This document shows, one piece after another, positions 1 to 8,623 of a DNA stretch of 64,000 nt (positions within the stretch are counted from its first letter, which is position 1; every line of letters begins with the position of its first letter). The notes beneath the pieces are model-generated. The model did not search any database, had not been told where the DNA came from, and worked only from the letters and a program-made list of their open reading frames with translations. The stretch is from assembly GCA_030651575.1 (NCBI GenBank), contig JAUSFB010000030.1, positions 1-64,000 of the forward strand, read 5' to 3'. Source of the DNA: Phaeospirillum sp. GTDB lineage: Bacteria; Pseudomonadota; Alphaproteobacteria; Rhodospirillales; Magnetospirillaceae. The translations under genes and the position numbers were made by a program.

Positions 1-540
1 GACACGCTGACCGGACTGGCCAACCGCAAGACCTTCGATTTCGACCTGACGCGCCTGCTGACGGCGATTTCCAGCGAGCTGCAACGGCCGGCCAAACTGA
101 AAGACGCCGAGCGGCGCAATGGCGCCGTCGACGACAACTGGCTGGTGATCATCGACATCGACCACTTCAAGCGGGTCAACGACCGTCATGGCCACGACAT
201 GGGCGATGAGGTCTTGTGTCTGTTCGTTTCCGTGGTAACAAAGTGTCTGCGTCAGGTGGACGTCTTTGGCCGCATGGGCGGCGAGGAATTCGCGGTTCTG
301 ATGCCGGAAACGGCGCAAAAAGGTGCATTGATCGCCGCTGAACGCATCCGCGAAGCGGTGGAACAGGCCAAATTGGACCGGAATGGGCAAAGCTTGTCCG
401 TAACCGTCAGCGTCGGCGCCGTTGTCGGAACTCACACCGTCGATGAAGCTCTGAATTTGGCCGACGAGGCCCTGTACCGAGCCAAACACGATGGCCGCAA
501 CCGAGTGGTCCTGACAGAAGCCGAGGGAGACAGTATTTGA
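1..540 (+). CDS. Diguanylate cyclase, GGDEF domain (C-terminal part only)
   Basis: The reading frame is open from the first base, so the N-terminus lies outside the window. The visible 179 residues are almost exactly one GGDEF domain, which makes cyclic di-GMP from two GTP. It opens with the typical DTLTGLANRK entry motif, has the metal-binding stretch IDIDHFKRVND, and carries the signature as GGEEF at residues 93-97, a variant common in active enzymes. An RxxD motif (RQVD) sits five residues before the signature, as in the product-inhibition I-site. Any sensor domain is upstream and unseen. The TGA stop overlaps the TTG start of the next gene, so the two are probably co-translated. Confidence 0.93.
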   Translation, partial: DTLTGLANRKTFDFDLTRLLTAISSELQRPAKLKDAERRNGAVDDNWLVIIDIDHFKRVNDRHGHDMGDEVLCLFVSVVTKCLRQVDVFGRMGGEEFAVLMPETAQKGALIAAERIREAVEQAKLDRNGQSLSVTVSVGAVVGTHTVDEALNLADEALYRAKHDGRNRVVLTEAEGDSI

Positions 541-1850
541 CAGAGCACCTGCCCGATCTGACCGGCCATTGGGTCGGACTTGCCGCCGTGGCGGTGTTCG
601 TATTCGCCTATGCCCTGGTCATCACCGAGGAAACCACCCATCTGCGCAAATCCATTCCGGTGATGGCGGCGGCGGGCATCCTGTGGGTGATGATCGCCCT
701 GGTCTACAATGCGCAGGGTTTCCCACACGCCCTGGCCCCCCCCATCCGCCATGTCTTCCTGGAATATGCTGAGCTGATGCTGTTCCTGTTGGCGGCCATG
801 ACCTATGTGAATTCGCTGGAAGAGCGCCGGGTGTTCGATGCACTCAGGGCTTGGCTGGTCCGCTCCGGCTTCGGCTACCGTGCCTTGTTCTGGCTGACCG
901 GAATCCTGGCCTTCTTCATCTCGCCCGTGGCCGACAATCTGACCACCGCTCTGGTCATGTGCGCGGTGGTTCTGGCGGTGGGCAAGGATTCGCCCCGCTT
1001 TGTCGCCATGGGCTGCGTCAATATCGTGGTCGCCGCCAATGCCGGTGGCGCCTTCAGCCCGTTCGGCGACATCACCACCCTGATGGTCTGGCAAAAGGGC
1101 GTTGTTCAGTTCAACGACTTCTTTCTCCTGTTCCTGCCGTCGGTGGTCAACTTCGTGGTGCCTGCGGCCCTGATGCATCTGGCTCTGCCCGGCGGCAAGC
1201 CGGAGGCCAGCGACGATGTGGTGAAGCTGAAGCCCGGCGCCTGGGGTGTCCTGGCCTTGTTCGCGCTCACCATCGTCACCGCCATCTGTTTCCATAACTA
1301 TCTGCATCTGCCCCCCGTGATCGGCATGATGACCGGGCTGGGCTATCTCCTGCTGCTGGGCTACTACCTGCAAAAAGCCCATGGTCGCCGGGGAGCGTCC
1401 ACCGAGAACCCCTTCGATGTGTTCCGCAAGATCGCCCGCGTTGAATGGGACACGCTGCTGTTCTTCTACGGTGTGATGATGTGCGTCGGCGCCCTGGGTG
1501 TGCTGGGCTATCTGTCGGTGATGTCCAACCTGCTCTATGGCCAGTTGGGCGCCACCAGCGCCAATGTCATCATCGGCGTTCTGTCCGCCATCCTCGACAA
1601 TATCCCTCTGATGTTCGCGGTGCTGACCATGCAGCCCGACATGCCGCTGGGCCAGTGGCTGCTGATCACCCTGACCACCGGTGTCGGCGGCTCGCTGCTG
1701 TCCATCGGTTCCGCTGCTGGTGTAGCGCTAATGGGGCAGGCGCGCGGTGTCTATACCTTCGGCTCACACCTGAAATGGAGTTGGGCGGTGGCGGCGGGCT
1801 ATGTCGCCAGCATCGTCACCCATCGGCTGATCAATGCGGCGCTGTTCTAA
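537..1850 (+). CDS. nhaD: NhaD-type Na+/H+ antiporter
   Basis: This 437-residue inner-membrane protein has about a dozen hydrophobic segments and the length of the NhaD/ArsB ion-transporter family. Family-like stretches are SPVADNLTTALVM and ILDNIPLMFAVL, each with the conserved DN pair inside a membrane helix, and NAGGAFSPFGDITT between them. NhaD proteins exchange internal sodium or lithium for protons. The TTG start at 537 overlaps the stop of the diguanylate cyclase gene by three bases, which suggests translational coupling. I see no clear ribosome binding site of its own. Assignment to NhaD rather than another member of the superfamily rests on these motifs. Confidence 0.87.
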   Translation: MTEHLPDLTGHWVGLAAVAVFVFAYALVITEETTHLRKSIPVMAAAGILWVMIALVYNAQGFPHALAPPIRHVFLEYAELMLFLLAAMTYVNSLEERRVFDALRAWLVRSGFGYRALFWLTGILAFFISPVADNLTTALVMCAVVLAVGKDSPRFVAMGCVNIVVAANAGGAFSPFGDITTLMVWQKGVVQFNDFFLLFLPSVVNFVVPAALMHLALPGGKPEASDDVVKLKPGAWGVLALFALTIVTAICFHNYLHLPPVIGMMTGLGYLLLLGYYLQKAHGRRGASTENPFDVFRKIARVEWDTLLFFYGVMMCVGALGVLGYLSVMSNLLYGQLGATSANVIIGVLSAILDNIPLMFAVLTMQPDMPLGQWLLITLTTGVGGSLLSIGSAAGVALMGQARGVYTFGSHLKWSWAVAAGYVASIVTHRLINAALF

Positions 1851-1990
1851 GGCGAGTTGTGGTACATGGGGGCGGGGCACACCAGCCGTGACACGCCGTA
1901 GGCGATCACAGCCGCCGCCATCAGGGGCAAGGTCAGCGACTGGTTGTCGGTCATTTCCATGACAATGACCACGGCGGTGAGGGGAAAGAA
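1847..1990 (-). pseudogene. Relic of the C-terminus of a ClC chloride channel/transporter
   Basis: On the minus strand an open stretch of 47 codons ending in TAG reads FFPLTAVVIVMEMTDNQS, then LPLMAAAVIAYGVSRLVC, then PAPMYHNSP. This closely resembles the last helix and C-terminus of ClC-family chloride channels (typical: PLTA.VIVMEMT, LPLMAAALIA, VSRLVCP.PLYH). Family resemblance stops upstream of the first residues, there is no start codon, and a hydrophilic secreted-protein gene follows 30 bp away, so about 400 residues are missing. The relic overlaps the stop of nhaD by four bases. I infer that an ancestral clc gene was deleted by a rearrangement whose junction is near 1990. Confidence 0.75.
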
Positions 1991-2020
1991 TTTTATCTCC
2001 TCTCCCCCCCTGCCAAATGA

Positions 2021-2500
2021 TTACATCATGTTGGACATCTTGGAGGCGGCGGCCGCTTCCGACTTGCAGGCGTCGCTCATGTGCTTGGACCGCGCCTGCT
2101 TTGCGGCCTGGATATGCTGCCAGGCACCTGCAATGGCCTCCGGCTTGGCCTTGGACATCTTCAGGGCATGCTCGGCCGAATGGATTGCGCGGGTGCATGC
2201 GGAGACACGCGGCTTCTCCGTCTTGGCGGGCATGGCCGTCATGGGAGCCGGGGCAACGGCGGGGGCCGTCGCGACCGGCGCGGCGGCGACCGGCGCAGGA
2301 ACCACCGCCGGCGCCGGGGTCGGGGCAGCCGTGGCTGCAGGCGTCGAACTGGCGGCAGGAGGCATGGCTTGCGTAGTGGGAGCGGCTGCCGTGGCTGCGG
2401 CTGGCGCGGGAGACGCAGCAGGCGGAGCATCGGCGGCAAAGGCCGATCCGGCTGCGATCAAGGCGGCGACGGCAAAAGCGCAGATCATGGTGTGGTTCAT
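2021..2500 (-). CDS. Small secreted Ala/Pro-rich protein of unknown function
   Basis: The chosen ATG at 2500 is preceded by GGGGAG at good spacing and opens a signal peptide (MNHTMICAFAVAALIAAG, then SAFAADA with an AxA cleavage site). The predicted product is 159 residues. The mature protein begins with about 75 residues of low-complexity Ala-Pro-Thr sequence, probably an extended periplasmic linker. It ends in a compact region of about 55 residues with two cysteines (SACTR and SDACK) and helix-forming Lys/Ala-rich sequence. The frame stays open upstream to 2803, but without coding character. I do not recognise a family. Confidence 0.72.
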   Translation of the reverse strand: MNHTMICAFAVAALIAAGSAFAADAPPAASPAPAAATAAAPTTQAMPPAASSTPAATAAPTPAPAVVPAPVAAAPVATAPAVAPAPMTAMPAKTEKPRVSACTRAIHSAEHALKMSKAKPEAIAGAWQHIQAAKQARSKHMSDACKSEAAAASKMSNMM

Positions 2501-3052
2501 GGAATTCTCCCCGAGTGTTTGACGGGCCCCTATGGGCCTCGCCCTAAGAAAGAGCGAGCCTAACGCGACACCGTGGCAGGAATGAGGCAAGCCGCAAACC
2601 CTTTGGAATTGGAGAGTGATGCCAATCGGTGACCGAACATCCCTCGGCCGTTGACATGGCCCGAACCACACAGATTGAAACCGCCGATTGCCGACATAAT
2701 ATCCGATCTGCCTGATTAGCGCCTTGAAAGTTGCCATTCTGCTTCCGGCCCAAAGCGGAAGATGCTGTTGATACAGCGAACAAAATCCGTCGCCGGATTC
2801 CATCGGTCATCCACGAAAATCGGCAAACCACACGGCACTGCGATTCCTGGGGTATCTTGAGATTTCAGGTGCTTGCTGACCTGTTGATACAAAAGGGCGT
2901 GTCAGCAGGTTCAGAGAGAAACGGGCGCTGGAGAGAGAATTCCGGCACACTCACCGAGAAAGAGGTCAGCACCAATACCACGTAAATCCGCGCGGAACCT
3001 TGGGATATCCAAGGCCGCATCTTCGCGGTAGAGCCGGTTTGTCTTGTGAGAA
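2501..3052. other. Gene-free stretch, 552 bp
   Basis: No open frame here has convincing composition or a recognisable product. It holds the leader of the secreted-protein gene and a 7-bp inverted repeat (TGCTGAC at 2874-2880, GTCAGCA at 2901-2907). It is less GC-rich than its neighbours. I see no promoter or RNA gene I can name before the tRNA. Confidence 0.5.
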
Positions 3053-3128
3053 TGGCGTCCCCAGCGGGATTCGAACCCGCGTCGCCGCCGTGAAAGGGCG
3101 GTGTCCTAGGCCTCTAGACGATGGGGAC
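3053..3128 (-). tRNA. tRNA-Glu (anticodon UUC)
   Basis: The minus strand folds into a full cloverleaf. The seven-base acceptor stem GTCCCCA/TGGGGAC closes it, the T arm carries GGTTCGAATCC, and the anticodon loop CTTTCAC has TTC at its centre, which reads GAA and GAG. The discriminator base is G and the terminal CCA is encoded (3053-3055), giving 76 nt. It lies alone downstream of recJ's stop and is transcribed in the same direction as the recJ operon. Confidence 0.96.
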
Positions 3129-3198
3129 GGCTCGAGGCGAGGGCGACTAGATAGCTGCCTTGGCGGAGAAAATCAAGGCCGCTTTATGCGGATTCGAC

Positions 3199-4980
3199 TT
3201 AACGGGCGAAAGTGGCGTCGTCGACGATCAATTGGACGCTGGTGGCGCCTTGCCACGTGTCGACGCGCAGGCTTCCCGCCAGGTGGAAAGCGGCGCCTTG
3301 GCCCGACAGCAGGGCGTGGCCCATTTCGCTGTCGGCGGCGCGGAAGGCGATGGCTTTGAGGCGTTTGCCGCCGGCTCCGGTCAGGATCAGGCGGACATGG
3401 CCCGAGCCGACCACGTCGGCCTTGACGATGCGGGCGGCGGCGATGGCGAAGCGGGGTTCCGGATTGCCCGAGCCGAACGGTCCCACCTGGGCCAGGGTCT
3501 CCACCAGTTCCACCGAGACGGCGCCGGCGTCCATGGCCCCGTCCAGGTCCAACACCGGCGCCAGTTCGCCGTCCAGCTGCGCCTGGAGGCGGTCGGCGAC
3601 GAAAGCGTGGAACTCGGGCAACTTGTCGCGGGCCACGGTGAAGCCCGCCGCCATGGCATGTCCGCCACCGGCCAGAAGCAGGCCGTCCTGGCGCGCGGCG
3701 ATGATGGCGGCTCCCAGATCGAGGCCGGTGACCGAGCGGCCCGAGCCCTTGCCGACGCCGCCTTCCAGCGCCACCACGCAGGCGGCGCGGCCATAACGTT
3801 CCTTCAGCCGTCCGGCGACGATGCCGATCACGCCCTGGTGCCAGCCTTCGCCGGCGGCCAGCAGCAGGGGCAGCCCGTCATCGGGGCGGCCCTCCACCTG
3901 TTCGATCGCTTCCAGCAGCACCACCGCCTCGATTTCCTGCCGGTCCTTGTTGTAGCCGTCCAGTCGGCGGGCGATTTCGGCGGCTTCGGCCGCATCATCG
4001 GTGGACAGGAGTCGGGTGCCCAGTCCGGCCTCGCCGACCCGGCCGCCGGCATTGACCCTTGGCCCCAGCACATAGCCCAGGTGGTAGGCTCCCGGCGTTT
4101 CCTTGATCCCGGCGACGTCGCCGAGGGCGACGAGGCCGACGTTCTGGCGTCGCGCCATGACCTTCAGTCCCTGGGTCACCAACGCCCGGTTGACCCCCAG
4201 CAGCGGCACCACGTCGCAGACGGTGCCCAGTGCCACCAGATCAAGCCAGCGCAGCAGGTCGGGAGCGGCGCGGGTCTGGAACCACCCCGCCTGCTTCAAG
4301 CCGCGATTGAGCCCCACCACCAGCAGGAAGGCGACCCCCACCGCCGCCAGATGGCCATGGGGGCTGTCTTCGTCCAGCCGGTTGGGATTGATGACCGCCA
4401 GCGCCGCCGGCAGTGCGGCCTCGGCCACATGGTGATCGACCACGATCATGTCGAGGCCGGCCTTTGCCGCCGCGTCCAGGGCGTCGAAGGCGGTGGTGCC
4501 GCAGTCAACCGTCACCACCACTGCGGCCCCTTCGTCCTTCAGGCGCAGCAGGGCGGGGGCATTGGGGCCATAGCCCTCCGTCACCCGGTCGGGGATATAG
4601 ACCAGGACCTTGGCGCCGACCGCGTCGAGAAAGTTGCGCAGCAGGGCCGAAGAGGTGGCGCCGTCCACGTCGTAATCGCCGAAGATGCCGATGGTCTCGC
4701 CCTCGGCGACGGCGCGGACCAGCCGCGCCACCGCCTTGTCCATGTCCTTGAGATGGCTGGGGTCGGGCAGCAGGTCGCGCAGGGTGGGGTTGAGGAAGGA
4801 CGGAGCCTCGTCCAGGCCGACGCCGCGTGCCGCCAGGACCCGCCCGACCATCTCGGGCAGGGCCAGCCGTTGCGAGAGGGCCAGGGCCAGACGCTCGTCA
4901 CCGGCCCGCGACAGCCAGCGCCGCCCGGTCAGCGAACGCTCGACGCCGAGGAAAGCGGGAGGAGCTCCCGCGGGACTCAT
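3199..4980 (-). CDS. recJ: Single-stranded-DNA-specific exonuclease RecJ
   Basis: RecJ degrades single-stranded DNA 5' to 3' in recombination and mismatch repair. The 593-residue product has the DHH phosphoesterase motifs: FGDYDVDGATSSALL (motif I), VTVDCGTT, and VVDHHVAEAALP with the DHH triad, all in the first half. It also has the DHHA1 motif GGGHAMAAGF. The open frame extends upstream to 5271, but the real start is the ATG at 4980, which overlaps the glpX stop as ATGA. That agrees with family length and the conserved hom-glpX-recJ order. Confidence 0.96.
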   Translation of the reverse strand: MSPAGAPPAFLGVERSLTGRRWLSRAGDERLALALSQRLALPEMVGRVLAARGVGLDEAPSFLNPTLRDLLPDPSHLKDMDKAVARLVRAVAEGETIGIFGDYDVDGATSSALLRNFLDAVGAKVLVYIPDRVTEGYGPNAPALLRLKDEGAAVVVTVDCGTTAFDALDAAAKAGLDMIVVDHHVAEAALPAALAVINPNRLDEDSPHGHLAAVGVAFLLVVGLNRGLKQAGWFQTRAAPDLLRWLDLVALGTVCDVVPLLGVNRALVTQGLKVMARRQNVGLVALGDVAGIKETPGAYHLGYVLGPRVNAGGRVGEAGLGTRLLSTDDAAEAAEIARRLDGYNKDRQEIEAVVLLEAIEQVEGRPDDGLPLLLAAGEGWHQGVIGIVAGRLKERYGRAACVVALEGGVGKGSGRSVTGLDLGAAIIAARQDGLLLAGGGHAMAAGFTVARDKLPEFHAFVADRLQAQLDGELAPVLDLDGAMDAGAVSVELVETLAQVGPFGSGNPEPRFAIAAARIVKADVVGSGHVRLILTGAGGKRLKAIAFRAADSEMGHALLSGQGAAFHLAGSLRVDTWQGATSVQLIVDDATFAR

Positions 4981-5969
4981 GGCAGGACCGGGCTCCGGGT
5001 AAGGTCGTGATGGGCCGTCATGTAGCGGGTGGTGCCGGTCACCGAGCGCATCACCAGCGAGTGGCTGGTGGCGCGGTTGCCGGGCAGCAGACGCGCGCCT
5101 TTCAGCACATGGCCGTCGGTGATGCCGGTGGCGGCGAACATCACTTCGCCCTTGACCATTTCGTCGATGTCCCATTTGCGCTTGGGGTCGTCGATGCCGG
5201 CCAGACGTGCCGCCTGATGCTCCTGCTCGGAGCGAATCAGCAGGCGGCATTGCATGCGTCCGCCCAGGCATTTGAGGCCGGCGGCGGCCAGCACGCCCTG
5301 AGCGGCGCCGCCCGATCCCATATAGACGTCGACCCCGCTTTCGGGCAGGCCGGCGGCCAGCGCCCCGGAGACGTCGCCATCGTCGAACAGCATCACCCGC
5401 GCCCCGGCGGCGTAGAGGCGCTCGATCAGGTCGCCATGGCGGGGACGGTCGAGTACGCTGACGGTCAGCTCGGCGATGGAGCAGCCTTTGGCCGCGGCGA
5501 TCCGCGCCAGATTTTCCTCGGCCGAGGCGTCGAGATCGATGACCCCGGCGGGCACCTCGGCCCCGACCGCGATCTTTTCCATGTAGGAGTGCTGCGGCAC
5601 CTTGAGGAACGAGCCCTCCTCGGTCATCGCCACCACCGACAGGGCGTTGTGAGCCCCGCGCGCGCAGATGGAGCGTCCTTCCAGCGCGGTCAGCACGATA
5701 TCGACCTTTGGCCCGTTGCCATTGCCGACCTTCTCGCCGGTGTGCAGCGGTTGTTCGACGTCGTCGCCCTCGCCATTGACGATGACGCCGTCCATGGCGA
5801 GGCGGTTCAGCGCGCTGCGCATGGCGCCGCAGGCGGCCTCGTCGGCGCTTTTTTCGTCGCCGCGTCCCGCGTGCCGGGCCGAGGCCAGGGCGCTGGCCTC
5901 GGTGACCCGCACCACTTCAAGGGCCAGATTGCGGTCCAGAATCGCGGAAGACATGGTGTGATCGGACAT
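4977..5969 (-). CDS. glpX: GlpX-family (class II) fructose-1,6-bisphosphatase, altered active-site motifs
   Basis: The protein belongs to the GlpX family along its full length of about 330 residues. It has the N-terminal LDRNLALEVVRVTE, GRGD, the AELTVSVLDRPRHG region, DDGDVSGA and the MFAATGITDG block. GlpX enzymes hydrolyse fructose 1,6-bisphosphate in gluconeogenesis. Two active-site stretches depart from the usual pattern: the normal GEGE.DEAPML.IGE reads GEGDDVEQPLHTGE (residues 66-79), and DP(I/L)EGT reads TALEGR (94-99). The metal-binding Asp85 and the Thr90 of E. coli GlpX would thus be Thr and Arg. The frame is intact. The ATG at 5969 has AAGGG at proper spacing; an ATG at 5975 is also possible. 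It overlaps recJ by four bases. Confidence 0.88.
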   Translation of the reverse strand: MSDHTMSSAILDRNLALEVVRVTEASALASARHAGRGDEKSADEAACGAMRSALNRLAMDGVIVNGEGDDVEQPLHTGEKVGNGNGPKVDIVLTALEGRSICARGAHNALSVVAMTEEGSFLKVPQHSYMEKIAVGAEVPAGVIDLDASAEENLARIAAAKGCSIAELTVSVLDRPRHGDLIERLYAAGARVMLFDDGDVSGALAAGLPESGVDVYMGSGGAAQGVLAAAGLKCLGGRMQCRLLIRSEQEHQAARLAGIDDPKRKWDIDEMVKGEVMFAATGITDGHVLKGARLLPGNRATSHSLVMRSVTGTTRYMTAHHDLTRSPVLP

Positions 5970-5978
5970 TGCCATCCC

Positions 5979-7265
5979 TTAAAGATTCTCGATACGGATC
6001 AGTTGAAGGTCTTCCACGGCGGCCAGCGTCTTGATGCGGGCGACCGCCTTCAGCATGGAAGCCTCGTCGGTTTCGTGCATGGTCATCACCACCGGCACGG
6101 TCGATTCGGGCGAGCGGCCGCGCTGGATGATCTGCTCCATGGACACCTTTTCGTCGCGCAGCGCGGCGGCGATGTCGGCGAAGACGCCTGGCTGGTCCTT
6201 GACCATCAGGCGGATGTAATAGGCGCTGCGGTGGGCCTCGGCCGTGGCCGCCGGCCGCGGCGTCAGACGATCCACCGGCACGCCGAAGGTTGGCATCGTC
6301 CGGCCGGTCGCCAGATCCATCAGATCGGCCACCACTGCCGAAGCGGTGGGGCGCGCTCCGGCGCCTCGGCCTTCCAGCACCGTGCGGCCGACGAAATCGC
6401 CTTCGGTGACGATGGCGTTGAACGGGCCGCTCACATGGGCCAGCGGGAAGGACAGCGGCACCATGGCGGGATAGACGCGGGCCTCGACCTTGCCATCGAT
6501 CAGCGCGGCGACGCCCAGCAGCTTGATGCGATAGCCCAGCTCGTCGGCATAGCGGATGTCCAGCGCCGAGACATGGCGGATGCCCTCGCAGGCGACGCCG
6601 TCCAGGTTGATGGGCATGGCGAAGGCGAGGCTGGCCAGGATCGCCAGCTTGTGGGCGGTATCGATGCCGTCGATGTCGAAGGTGGGATCGGCCTCGGCAT
6701 AGCCCAGCGCCTGCGCCTCGGCCAGGACGTCGCCGAAGTCGCGGCCCTGGTCGCGCATGGTGGTCAAGATGTAGTTGCAGGTGCCGTTAAGGATGCCCAT
6801 CACCTTGGCGACGCGGTTGCCCGACAGGCCTTCCCGCAGGCTCTTGATGATGGGGATGCCGCCGCCGACCGAGGCCTCGAAGCCGATATTGCCGCCGTTC
6901 GTCTCGGCCAACCGCGCCAGTTCCATGCCGTGATGGGCGATCATCGCCTTGTTGGCGGTGACGACCGAGCGGCCGCGCCCCAGGGCGGTCTTGACCACGT
7001 CCAGCGCGATGCCGTCGGCCCCGCCGATCAGCTCGACCAGCACGTCGTAGTCGCAGTCCTTGGCCATGGCGCGGGCGTCGGTGAAGAACGGCACGCCGTC
7101 CAGCGGCAGATCCAGCGGCCGCGCCAGGGCGGCGACGCCCACCAGCGTCAGCGGACGCCCGGCGCGGGCGGCCAGCAGCTCGGCTTGCTCATGCAGCAGA
7201 TGGACGGTACCACCGCCAACAGTCCCCAGACCGGCGATGGCGATTTTCAAGGGAGTTTTGCTCAT
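5979..7265 (-). CDS. hom: Homoserine dehydrogenase
   Basis: This 428-residue enzyme reduces aspartate semialdehyde to homoserine for threonine and methionine synthesis. The N-terminus has the NAD(P)-binding motif GLGTVGGGTVHLL. The middle has the catalytic-domain signature around GILNGTCNYILTTM and AQALGYAEADPTFDIDG. The last 80 residues form an ACT domain (YIRLMVKDQPGVFADIA), the usual site of threonine feedback control. Its start overlaps the stop of the aminotransferase gene by four bases (ATGA), and glpX follows within ten bases, so this is one operon. Confidence 0.96.
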   Translation of the reverse strand: MSKTPLKIAIAGLGTVGGGTVHLLHEQAELLAARAGRPLTLVGVAALARPLDLPLDGVPFFTDARAMAKDCDYDVLVELIGGADGIALDVVKTALGRGRSVVTANKAMIAHHGMELARLAETNGGNIGFEASVGGGIPIIKSLREGLSGNRVAKVMGILNGTCNYILTTMRDQGRDFGDVLAEAQALGYAEADPTFDIDGIDTAHKLAILASLAFAMPINLDGVACEGIRHVSALDIRYADELGYRIKLLGVAALIDGKVEARVYPAMVPLSFPLAHVSGPFNAIVTEGDFVGRTVLEGRGAGARPTASAVVADLMDLATGRTMPTFGVPVDRLTPRPAATAEAHRSAYYIRLMVKDQPGVFADIAAALRDEKVSMEQIIQRGRSPESTVPVVMTMHETDEASMLKAVARIKTLAAVEDLQLIRIENL

Positions 7266-8494
7266 GGACCTGGACTCGTGCGCTGTTTCTCGGAAGCCTC
7301 AAGCACCTTGTCGTAGTTGCCGAGGAAGGTTTTGATGCTGCGGACCGCCTGACGGGTGCGGTGGCGGTTTTCCACCAACCCGATGCGGACATGGGAATCG
7401 CCGTATTCGCCAAAGCCGATACCGGGCGCGACCGCCACCTGGGCTTCGCGCATCAGCAGCTTGGAGAATTCCAGCGACCCCAGATGGGCGAAGGCCGGCG
7501 GAATCGGCGCCCAGGCGAACATGGTCGCCTGGGGGGTGGGAACGGCCCAGCCGGCGGCGTGCAGGCCCTCGATCAGGACGTCGCGGCGATCCTTGTACAG
7601 GGCGCGGATCTCGTCGACGCAGTCCTGGGGGCCGTTCAGCGCAAAGGCGGCGGCGACCTGGATGGGGGTGAAGGCGCCGTAATCGAGATAGCTCTTGATC
7701 CGCCCCAGCGCCGCGATCAGCGTCTTGTTGCCGGCGGCAAAGCCGATTCGCCAGCCCGGCATGTTGTAGGTCTTGCTCATGGAGGTGAACTCCACGGCGA
7801 TTTCCTTGGCGCCGGGAATCTCCAGGATCGACGGCGGCGGCGGCACGTCGAAATAGATCTCGGAATAGGCCAGATCAGACAGGATCCAGATACCGTGATG
7901 GCGGCAGAACTCCACCACCTGGCCGTAAAAGTCCAGATCGGCCAGCAGGGCGGTGGGGTTGCTGGGATAGTTCAGCACCAGGGCGATGGGCTTTGGCACC
8001 GAATGGCGCACGGCCCGGTCGAGCGCCCGCAGGAACTCGGCATCCGGGGTCACCGGCACGAAGCGACACGAGCCGCCGGCGATGATGAAGCCGTAGGGAT
8101 GGATGGGATAGCTGGGATTGGGCACCAGCACGATGTCGCCGGGACTGGTGATGGCATTGGCGAGATTGGCCAATCCCTCCTTGGAGCCCAGGGTGACGAT
8201 CGCCTCGGATTCCGGGTCGATTTCCACGTTGAAGCGGCGCTCGTAATAGGCCGACAGCGCCTTTCTGAGGCCGGGGATGCCGCGGCTCATGGAATAGCGA
8301 TGGGCGCGGGGATTGCGGGCCGCCTCCACCAGCTTCTCGACGATGTGTTCGGGGGTCGGCTGGTCGGGATTGCCCATGCCGAAATCGATGATGTCGTCGC
8401 CGGCGGCGCGGGCGCGGGCCTTCATGGCGTTCACTTCCGCGAACACATAAGGGGGCAGCCGTTTGATCCGGTGAAAGTCCTGGTCTGGGGTCAT
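7262..8494 (-). CDS. PLP-dependent aminotransferase, AlaC/DapL-like class I/II
   Basis: The 410-residue product is a fold-type I aminotransferase. It has FGMGNPDQPTPEHIVEKL near the N-terminus, the NYPSNPTA stretch, and the Schiff-base lysine in SMSKTYNMPGWRIGF. Close relatives are annotated as alanine transaminase AlaC or as LL-diaminopimelate aminotransferase, and the gene sits upstream of hom in many Rhodospirillales. Its exact substrate cannot be read from sequence. Alanine/glutamate or a methionine-family amino acid are both plausible given the coupling to hom. It is the first gene of the minus-strand operon, with an ATG about 130 bp from the lipoprotein gene's stop. Confidence 0.9.
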   Translation of the reverse strand: MTPDQDFHRIKRLPPYVFAEVNAMKARARAAGDDIIDFGMGNPDQPTPEHIVEKLVEAARNPRAHRYSMSRGIPGLRKALSAYYERRFNVEIDPESEAIVTLGSKEGLANLANAITSPGDIVLVPNPSYPIHPYGFIIAGGSCRFVPVTPDAEFLRALDRAVRHSVPKPIALVLNYPSNPTALLADLDFYGQVVEFCRHHGIWILSDLAYSEIYFDVPPPPSILEIPGAKEIAVEFTSMSKTYNMPGWRIGFAAGNKTLIAALGRIKSYLDYGAFTPIQVAAAFALNGPQDCVDEIRALYKDRRDVLIEGLHAAGWAVPTPQATMFAWAPIPPAFAHLGSLEFSKLLMREAQVAVAPGIGFGEYGDSHVRIGLVENRHRTRQAVRSIKTFLGNYDKVLEASEKQRTSPGP

Positions 8495-8587
8495 GTGTCC
8501 AGCCTATCGATGCGAAGAGTCCGGGCGAGGGGATTGAAGAACGACAATCATTAACGCGCCACCGGACAGGAATCGAAAGCTTTTTCG

Positions 8588-8614
8588 GACGGAGCCGGGA
8601 TTACCGGCTCCGTC
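8588..8614 (-). terminator. Perfect 11-bp stem-loop downstream of the lipoprotein gene
   Basis: GACGGAGCCGG (8588-8598) and CCGGCTCCGTC (8604-8614) form an uninterrupted 11-bp stem with a five-base loop, ten bases after the lipoprotein stop and upstream of the aminotransferase operon. There is no U-tract on the minus strand, so it may be a weak terminator or a 3'-end-stabilising hairpin. Confidence 0.5.
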
Positions 8615-8623
8615 TCGGGCAGA

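Noticed and set aside
2501-2803. An N-terminal extension of the small secreted protein to 2803
   Set aside because: It has no homology, and the internal ATG at 2500 has a good ribosome binding site and begins a signal peptide.
2731-2985. An 84-codon plus-strand frame in the gap before tRNA-Glu
   Set aside because: No ribosome binding site, no recognisable family and composition unlike neighbouring genes.
3160-5010. Long plus-strand frames opposite recJ, glpX and hom (up to about 830 codons)
   Set aside because: They are antisense shadows produced by high third-position GC. Their translations are Gly/Ala/His/Gln-rich without any family motif, while the minus strand encodes well-known enzymes.
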